From CAYWBI01 sp964456445 (lineage in GTDB: Bacteria > Calditrichota > Calditrichia > Calditrichales > J004): a DNA stretch of 12,081 bases. This document shows positions 7,944 through 12,081 of the stretch, one piece after another. Location: assembly GCA_964456445.1 (NCBI GenBank), contig CAYWBI010000114.1:1-12081 (forward strand), written 5' to 3'. The position numbers were made by a program, and so were the translations under genes. The notes below the pieces were generated by a model. The model searched no databases, had not been told where the DNA came from, and saw only the letters and a program-made list of their open reading frames with translations. The first letter of the stretch is position 1. Each line of letters opens with the position of its first letter.

Positions 7944-9092
7944 CTATTTTAAAACGGCGCGTAAGAGAATAAGAAATCCATTTTTTCCCCGGCGCATGAG
8001 TTCCGTATTACGGGCGGCCGCTTCAAATGAATTATCCGTCTTGCGGGCTTTTTCAAACTCTGAAAGGGCCTTTATAAAATATTCCCTGCATTGGATAAGA
8101 TGGATGACGCCAAGCTCGTTCCAATAGTCAGCAAAATCACTATGCCCTTCGACCTCCTTGTTTATTATCTCCTGATAATTTTCCAATTCATAATGACGCA
8201 GTTCTTTTCCACCATACATAAATTGCAGAAAAAAGAAATCCATGACATCGCTGCCATTGTCACGGCAGACAATGTTTTTTTGCAGGGCGAGGATATCTTC
8301 AAAAACCATTTTCTTGGAACCACCATCCAGAACTTCCTGAGTACGGTTGAATATTTCTTTCCATTCGTCCGACGCATATTGAGGCTGCCGGGTCAGTTCT
8401 TTAAAAGAACGCATAAACCGGACGGGAACAACCACTTTCACGTCTTCATTTTCATTTACAATGCTGGAAAGAAAAACAATAACGCCCAAATTGAAATTGG
8501 ATTCAACAAAATCAGGTTTAAATTCGATTGTTTTCTTTATGAATTTTGTAGCTTGCTTAAAATTTCCAAGCAGTGTGTAGGCAACGGCCACGGCATTTGT
8601 AATGTCCGGATAATTTGGCGCTAACATATAGGCTTCAAGCAAGGCTTTAAGGCCCAGGGCATTTTTGCCACCTTTAAGACAGGCCAGCCCATATTTCTGA
8701 TGGCCACGTACATAATGCGGGCTTAGCTCTGTTACCCGTTTAAAATTATCCATGGCTTCATCAATAAAATTACGACTGTAAAAAACTTTTCCAAGGCGAT
8801 AATGCGGAAGATATTGCCGGAGCTGCTTTATTTTTTCATAGATCAGGAAGAGCAGCTTGATTTCATCGATGGTTTTTTGATGTTGAGCGGAGGTCGTCTT
8901 TTTTATGTATTCAGTAGTCAGATTAGTATCATTGTTTTCACGGATTTTATAATCTTCCATATTATGAAAAAGGTAGCGCCCTTTCTCAAAGACCTCGCTT
9001 GTAATGAGATTTCTTTTCGGATCATTGCCGGTCTGGACAAAAAATTCCCGGTCGTTAAATGATAATTTATCTTTTAAACCAATCCCCCTCAA
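7944..9092 (-). CDS. Tetratricopeptide-repeat protein, function unknown
   Basis: 382 residues, with no signal peptide or membrane segment, so probably cytoplasmic. A non-repeat N-terminus (FNDREFFVQTG, ITSEVFEKGRYLF) is followed by a charged linker. About three TPR units lie at 94-212 (for example YRLGKVFYSRNFIDEAMDNF, AYTLLGNFKQATKFI, NFNLGVIVFL). A less regular middle region follows, then another TPR-like pair near 322-370 (YWNELGVIHL, ALSEFEKARKT). TPRs are protein-protein scaffolds; no catalytic motif is visible. The start is TTG at 9090-9092, chosen because AAGGAAGG lies five bases upstream. The gene lies directly upstream of, and very probably in one transcript with, the NtrC-type regulator, so it may be a partner or sensor adaptor; that is inference. 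A promoter is expected in the AT-rich 9093-9229 gap, but no convincing one was found. Confidence 0.88.
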   Translation of the reverse strand: MRGIGLKDKLSFNDREFFVQTGNDPKRNLITSEVFEKGRYLFHNMEDYKIRENNDTNLTTEYIKKTTSAQHQKTIDEIKLLFLIYEKIKQLRQYLPHYRLGKVFYSRNFIDEAMDNFKRVTELSPHYVRGHQKYGLACLKGGKNALGLKALLEAYMLAPNYPDITNAVAVAYTLLGNFKQATKFIKKTIEFKPDFVESNFNLGVIVFLSSIVNENEDVKVVVPVRFMRSFKELTRQPQYASDEWKEIFNRTQEVLDGGSKKMVFEDILALQKNIVCRDNGSDVMDFFFLQFMYGGKELRHYELENYQEIINKEVEGHSDFADYWNELGVIHLIQCREYFIKALSEFEKARKTDNSFEAAARNTELMRRGKNGFLILLRAVLK

Positions 9093-9097
9093 AAGCG

Positions 9098-9105
9098 CCT
9101 TCCTT
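9098..9105 (-). promoter_or_regulatory. Ribosome binding site deciding the TTG start of the TPR gene
   Basis: AAGGAAGG on the minus strand, five bases before the TTG at 9090-9092. No in-frame ATG with a comparable site lies nearby, so this site supports the TTG start. Confidence 0.65.
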
Positions 9106-9229
9106 TGTTATCATATCCAAAAATATATTTCATATAAATATAGAGAAACTGGTTTTGTTTAATTGTGATGAATCTATGTTTTCGGTCGATCGGTTATAAA
9201 TAAGAGATTTTAATAACCTTTTATTTTAT

Positions 9230-10633
9230 TCATTTAGACAATGAAATAACAATATCAATACGCCGGTTTTTTTCACGTCCGGCCTTTGTTTCATTAGATG
9301 CTATCGGGTGGGACTCCCCATATCCGATTCGCGATATCTGGCTGTCATCAAGGTCCATATTGGCTAAAAGGTACTGCCTCACGGAAGCGGCCCTTTTTTC
9401 GGACAAAACTTTATTTTTATTGCTATTGCCCAATGCATCGGTGTGCCCTTCAATAACAAAGTGGCTATCCGGGAACTCACGTAGGGCTTCCTGCACCTTT
9501 GTCAATAATGAGAAATATTCCGGCTGTATTATATCCTTACCAGATGAAAAATTAAGTCCGTAAAGGCGGATAATCAAATCGTCCCCTTCGTATAAAACGC
9601 TGGCTTCCTGCGGGCCAAAAAGGGATTTTACGTTTTCTATTCTCTTCTCGCGTTCGCGTTTAATTTTGAGTTCTGCGGAAACATTTGCTTCGCTTTCCCT
9701 GGTTTTGTCCAGTTCTTGCTGTAGTTTGTTGTTTTGGGCAATAAGTTGTTTCTTTTCATCTTTTAAAGATTTTATATAAGCCGAAATGGTTTTTACGCTT
9801 TTATCAAAACCCTGGTCAAACTGAGGGTTATAATTAAAGAGGCCACCGAAATCAGCTAAAATTTCTTCAAACTTTAAAATCAGTTTTTCCCAGTTTTCAT
9901 CCTTCTCGGACAAACTTTGTATGGTTCGGGCAAGATAGGCAGCGTGTTTGGCCTGATAGGTCGCTTCTTCGGCCATCCCGATAGCATCATCCTTAGCATA
10001 GCGATCACTATCTAACAACCGTTCGGTTTCCGATAATAAATTTTGGGCATCGGTATAGGTATGGTAAGCATAGTTTTCTGCCTGTTCATCTTTGGCCAGG
10101 GCAATGTTCTCACGTGCGTCATTGAGGATACTGTTTTTAATGGCGATTAATTCCGCCTGGCGAAATAATTGTTCGGCGTTTGTATTGTAGTCGGCCGCAT
10201 CATTAAAGTCCCCATCCTCCACATTGGATACCGCATCCGCAAAAACGTCATTCGCTTCTTCCCAGGCCTTTGTAGCATATAGGGGGGCCTCAGCGGTTAT
10301 TGCGGCATCACGTGATTCAATTCCGGTTTTCAAATAGACATTTGCATCTTTAATTATTTTAAACACATCACGCATAATTGTTGCGGATTCATCCAATAAT
10401 TCCCGGATGGACTTTGCGCTTTCTTTCTCTTCATAGGCCTTGTTTGCTTCGGCAAATAGTTCACTGGCTTCCTTAAACTTGCTTGGTGCCAGCACTTCGG
10501 CATTTTGTTCACGTCCATCGGCGATCAATTTTTCATAATCAGCAAAAAACTTAGTTTTTGCCGTGGACTGCGCAAAAAGTGATGAAATGATTAAGCTATT
10601 GACAGTAAACAAATAGATGATTGATTTTTTCAT
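9230..10633 (-). CDS. OmpA-family protein with helical-repeat periplasmic region
   Basis: 467 residues. A signal peptide (1-21, MKKSIIYLFTVNSLIISSLFA) has a type I cleavage site at LFA-QS and no lipobox. Residues about 30-235 hold three similar helical units of roughly 50-60 residues. Each opens with an A-P-like or E-N-Y turn followed by alanine-rich helices (APSKFKEASELF, APLYATKAWEEA, AENYAYHTYTDA), resembling DUF4398-type regions. A coiled coil (about 275-325) follows, then an OmpA-like domain (about 340-467). In that domain D399 (GHTDALG) and R414 (LSEKRAAS) are 15 residues apart, like the D271/R286 pair of E. coli OmpA that binds diaminopimelate of peptidoglycan. No beta-barrel is present, so it is probably a periplasmic protein gripping peptidoglycan. 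The ATG 10631-10633 has GGAG six bases upstream; the in-frame TTG four codons earlier overlaps that site. It starts 14 bases after the ligase stop, forming an operon with it. Confidence 0.93.
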   Translation of the reverse strand: MKKSIIYLFTVNSLIISSLFAQSTAKTKFFADYEKLIADGREQNAEVLAPSKFKEASELFAEANKAYEEKESAKSIRELLDESATIMRDVFKIIKDANVYLKTGIESRDAAITAEAPLYATKAWEEANDVFADAVSNVEDGDFNDAADYNTNAEQLFRQAELIAIKNSILNDARENIALAKDEQAENYAYHTYTDAQNLLSETERLLDSDRYAKDDAIGMAEEATYQAKHAAYLARTIQSLSEKDENWEKLILKFEEILADFGGLFNYNPQFDQGFDKSVKTISAYIKSLKDEKKQLIAQNNKLQQELDKTRESEANVSAELKIKREREKRIENVKSLFGPQEASVLYEGDDLIIRLYGLNFSSGKDIIQPEYFSLLTKVQEALREFPDSHFVIEGHTDALGNSNKNKVLSEKRAASVRQYLLANMDLDDSQISRIGYGESHPIASNETKAGREKNRRIDIVISLSK

Positions 10634-10639
10634 TATTCT

Positions 10640-10643
10640 CTCC
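10640..10643 (-). promoter_or_regulatory. Ribosome binding site of the OmpA-family gene
   Basis: GGAG on the minus strand, six bases before the ATG at 10631-10633. It selects this ATG over the in-frame TTG at 10643-10645, which overlaps the site. Confidence 0.65.
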
Positions 10644-10647
10644 AATT

Positions 10648-11862
10648 TTATAATTTTTCCAATAAGGTTTGAATACGGTGAAAAACAACATTCCCTAAAC
10701 CTTTTACAGAAATTGTTGTTCCCGGAATGGCGATATCGCGCAAAACATCCAACAATACATCAACATTGGGAACAGAGATGACCGTACGGGAATCCGCAGG
10801 GATCAGGGAAACGCCCCTCCCTATAAAATCGGCATAATGCCCCAGGGTTATAATGTATTCCAGAGGCAGCGCCGACAGGAAATACCCCATGTTAAGGTGC
10901 CTGTCTGCAACTTTTACGCCAGGCTCCGTCATGTCCCCTACAATATAGACCAATCGTTTGCTTTTTGGTTTAAAGCCAATAAGCGTACGCGCGGCCTTGC
11001 TTACCGAACGTGATGTCCCCGGATAACTTTCATCTAGGACCCACCGATCATTGATTTCCAGTAAATTTCCCCGCCCTTTTGGTAAATGAAACTTTTGCTG
11101 AACTATGGAAACTATTTCTTCAATTTTAAATTGAAGATGGGTTAAAGCTGCTACACATGCAAGAAATGTGTAAACATTTGCTACACTATAAATCGGAAGT
11201 TCCAAAACCTGTTTGTTGTTGAGCTTAAAACGGATACCCTTTGGGCCAAGCTGTTCAATATCCGAAGCAAAAAACCCGGCATTTTGATTTAAACCATATT
11301 TTTCAATATGTGCATCTTTTATAAACTCACTTAAAGATGATGTGAGATCATCATCCTGGTTTAAAACGGCAACGCCGCCCCTTGCGATATAACTGACAAC
11401 CTGTGATCGCTTAAGCGCCGTCTTCACGACATTACTGAGATAGGTAAGATGTGCGTCGCCAAGATTTGTAACAATTGCAATGTTGGGCTTTATCAAACGT
11501 AACAAACCGGAAAAATTCTCACCATTCCGTGCGTCAAATTCAAAAATAGCAAAATCATATTCCGGGGACAGCTTTTGCAACAATTCAAGATTATTTTTCC
11601 AACTACCACGGGAACGACGATTGCACAGTACCTTTCCACGGGTAGAAAGTATGGTATCCAGTAACGCAATTAATGTTGACTTTCCAAGATAACCGGTTAC
11701 TGCAATCACCGGGTTGGGAAATTTACGCCGGAGCTGTACAAGTCTTCTTTTCTCAAAAAGAGATAACTTCATGGATGTTTTTTCATCTATCATATAGCTT
11801 GTAAATATAGTACCGACAACAAAGTCAATCAAATGATTTGTTTCAGGAAGGCGGAGCTGCAA
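10648..11862 (-). CDS. MurF-like Mur ligase family protein without the N-terminal UDP-binding domain
   Basis: 404 residues from the TTG at 11860-11862. The Mur ligase central ATPase domain begins almost at once: P-loop TGYLGKST (57-63; the usual form is TGxNGKTT/S), E108 in AIFEFDARNGENF (aligns with MurF ELGAN), H138 in TNLGDAHL, and K151 in ALKRSQ near the position of the carbamylated or ATP-contacting lysine. The C-terminal domain is MurF-like (GRGNLLE, DESYPGTSRS where MurF has D-S-Y-N-A-N-P, then VGDMTEPG and the closing KGLGN). MurF normally has about 80 extra residues before the P-loop that bind the UDP part of the substrate; these are missing. It probably forms an ATP-dependent amide bond on an unknown substrate. 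MurT- or CapB/PgsB-like ligases also lack that domain. ATG codons at 11791-11793 and 11770-11772 are alternative starts; none has a clear ribosome site. It is first in an operon with the OmpA-family gene. Confidence 0.85.
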   Translation of the reverse strand: MQLRLPETNHLIDFVVGTIFTSYMIDEKTSMKLSLFEKRRLVQLRRKFPNPVIAVTGYLGKSTLIALLDTILSTRGKVLCNRRSRGSWKNNLELLQKLSPEYDFAIFEFDARNGENFSGLLRLIKPNIAIVTNLGDAHLTYLSNVVKTALKRSQVVSYIARGGVAVLNQDDDLTSSLSEFIKDAHIEKYGLNQNAGFFASDIEQLGPKGIRFKLNNKQVLELPIYSVANVYTFLACVAALTHLQFKIEEIVSIVQQKFHLPKGRGNLLEINDRWVLDESYPGTSRSVSKAARTLIGFKPKSKRLVYIVGDMTEPGVKVADRHLNMGYFLSALPLEYIITLGHYADFIGRGVSLIPADSRTVISVPNVDVLLDVLRDIAIPGTTISVKGLGNVVFHRIQTLLEKL

Positions 11863-11920
11863 ATTTTAACCATTTGTATAAAACTAAAAAAACGAAATCA
11901 AACGGCATCATGCACAAGCA

Positions 11921-11926
11921 ATTATA
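11921..11926 (-). promoter_or_regulatory. Perfect TATAAT -10 box upstream of the MurF-like gene
   Basis: TATAAT on the minus strand, about 58 bases before the TTG start and downstream of the insulating terminator. No good -35 box is seen at 16-18 bases. A second possibility, TTGACT (11823-11828) with TATATT (11804-11809), has a poor 13-base spacer and would force one of the internal ATG starts. Confidence 0.35.
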
Positions 11927-11974
11927 GGGCAACAAAGAAGAAAGCGGTATCTGGGAAATGAAAAACAGGGTATA

Positions 11975-12012
11975 AAAAAAGGCCTCTCTAAATAATCTGA
12001 AAGGCCTTTTTT
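11975..12012. terminator. Strong bidirectional intrinsic terminator
   Basis: A run of A then GGCCT (11975-11985) pairs perfectly over 11 bases with AGGCC then a run of T (12002-12012), with a 16-base loop. Read on the minus strand it ends in a seven-T tract, so it most likely ends a minus-strand gene entering from beyond 12081; it also works on the plus strand with six T. The remaining 69 bases to the window edge hold no gene I can support; at most a few C-terminal codons ending near 12067. Confidence 0.85.
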
Positions 12013-12081
12013 GATTTGGGATAGAAATTACTTAAAGTTCGTATCATATGACCATAGGATTTACCTTTAACCCAAATTAAT

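Noticed and set aside
8091..8624. A 177-codon plus-strand open frame
   Set aside because: It is antisense to the TPR gene; the translation is low-complexity hydrophobic and phenylalanine-rich, as expected from reading AT-rich coding DNA backwards.
9067..9114. A 15-codon minus-strand mini-ORF (ATG 9112-9114) overlapping the TPR gene start in another frame
   Set aside because: It has no ribosome site of its own, and the good AAGGAAGG site inside it serves the TTG start of the TPR gene.
9192..9218. GGTTAT...ATAACC hairpin after the OmpA-family gene
   Set aside because: Read on the minus strand, the direction of transcription here, it has an AT-rich stem and no following U-tract, so it is not a convincing terminator; the T-rich side faces the wrong way.
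12013..12081. Possible C-terminal codons of a minus-strand gene at the right edge
   Set aside because: All three minus frames are too short here to assign; only the terminator suggests that a gene ends nearby.

Overview
The window looks like chromosomal housekeeping and envelope DNA from a Gram-negative bacterium. An OmpA-type peptidoglycan-anchoring protein with a signal peptide, an NtrC-type sigma-54 activator, a DnaE of the Thermus/E. coli class and a kinase-less membrane PASTA protein together fit the FCB superphylum (Bacteroidota, Calditrichota and relatives) best. That placement is an inference from gene style, not a proof. I saw no mobile element, CRISPR array, tRNA or rRNA.

Layout, left to right. 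At the left edge (1-147) two TTGACA boxes on the minus strand form promoter-like sequences pointing out of the window. Next is a minus-strand cluster, transcribed right to left: dnaE (GTG start, about 4875), then dtd one base after the dnaE stop, then a membrane-anchored three-PASTA protein. A 268-base divergent intergenic region carries a good sigma-70-like promoter for dnaE. It also carries a weaker candidate for a plus-strand DUF1015 gene (5144-6388). That gene converges on a second minus-strand block, with hairpins and a CCCCGGGG palindrome between them (6389-6565).

The second minus-strand block, in transcription order, has four genes. The first is a MurF-like ligase lacking the usual N-terminal UDP-binding domain. 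The second is an OmpA-family protein with a helical-repeat periplasmic region, starting 14 bases after the ligase stop. After a 137-base gap comes a TPR protein with a TTG start. The last is an NtrC-family response regulator directly downstream. A strong bidirectional intrinsic terminator (11975-12012) insulates the block from whatever lies to the right.

The dnaE-dtd-PASTA cluster joins replication, D-aminoacyl-tRNA quality control and a probable cell-wall-sensing protein, most likely as a chance housekeeping operon. The ligase-OmpA pair suggests a cell-envelope role. The TPR-regulator pair suggests a regulatory unit whose histidine kinase is not in the window. No clearly new system is present. 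The points most worth a second look are the truncated MurF-like ligase in an OmpA operon, the DUF1015 protein with its DGHHR motif, and the TPR/sigma-54-activator pair.
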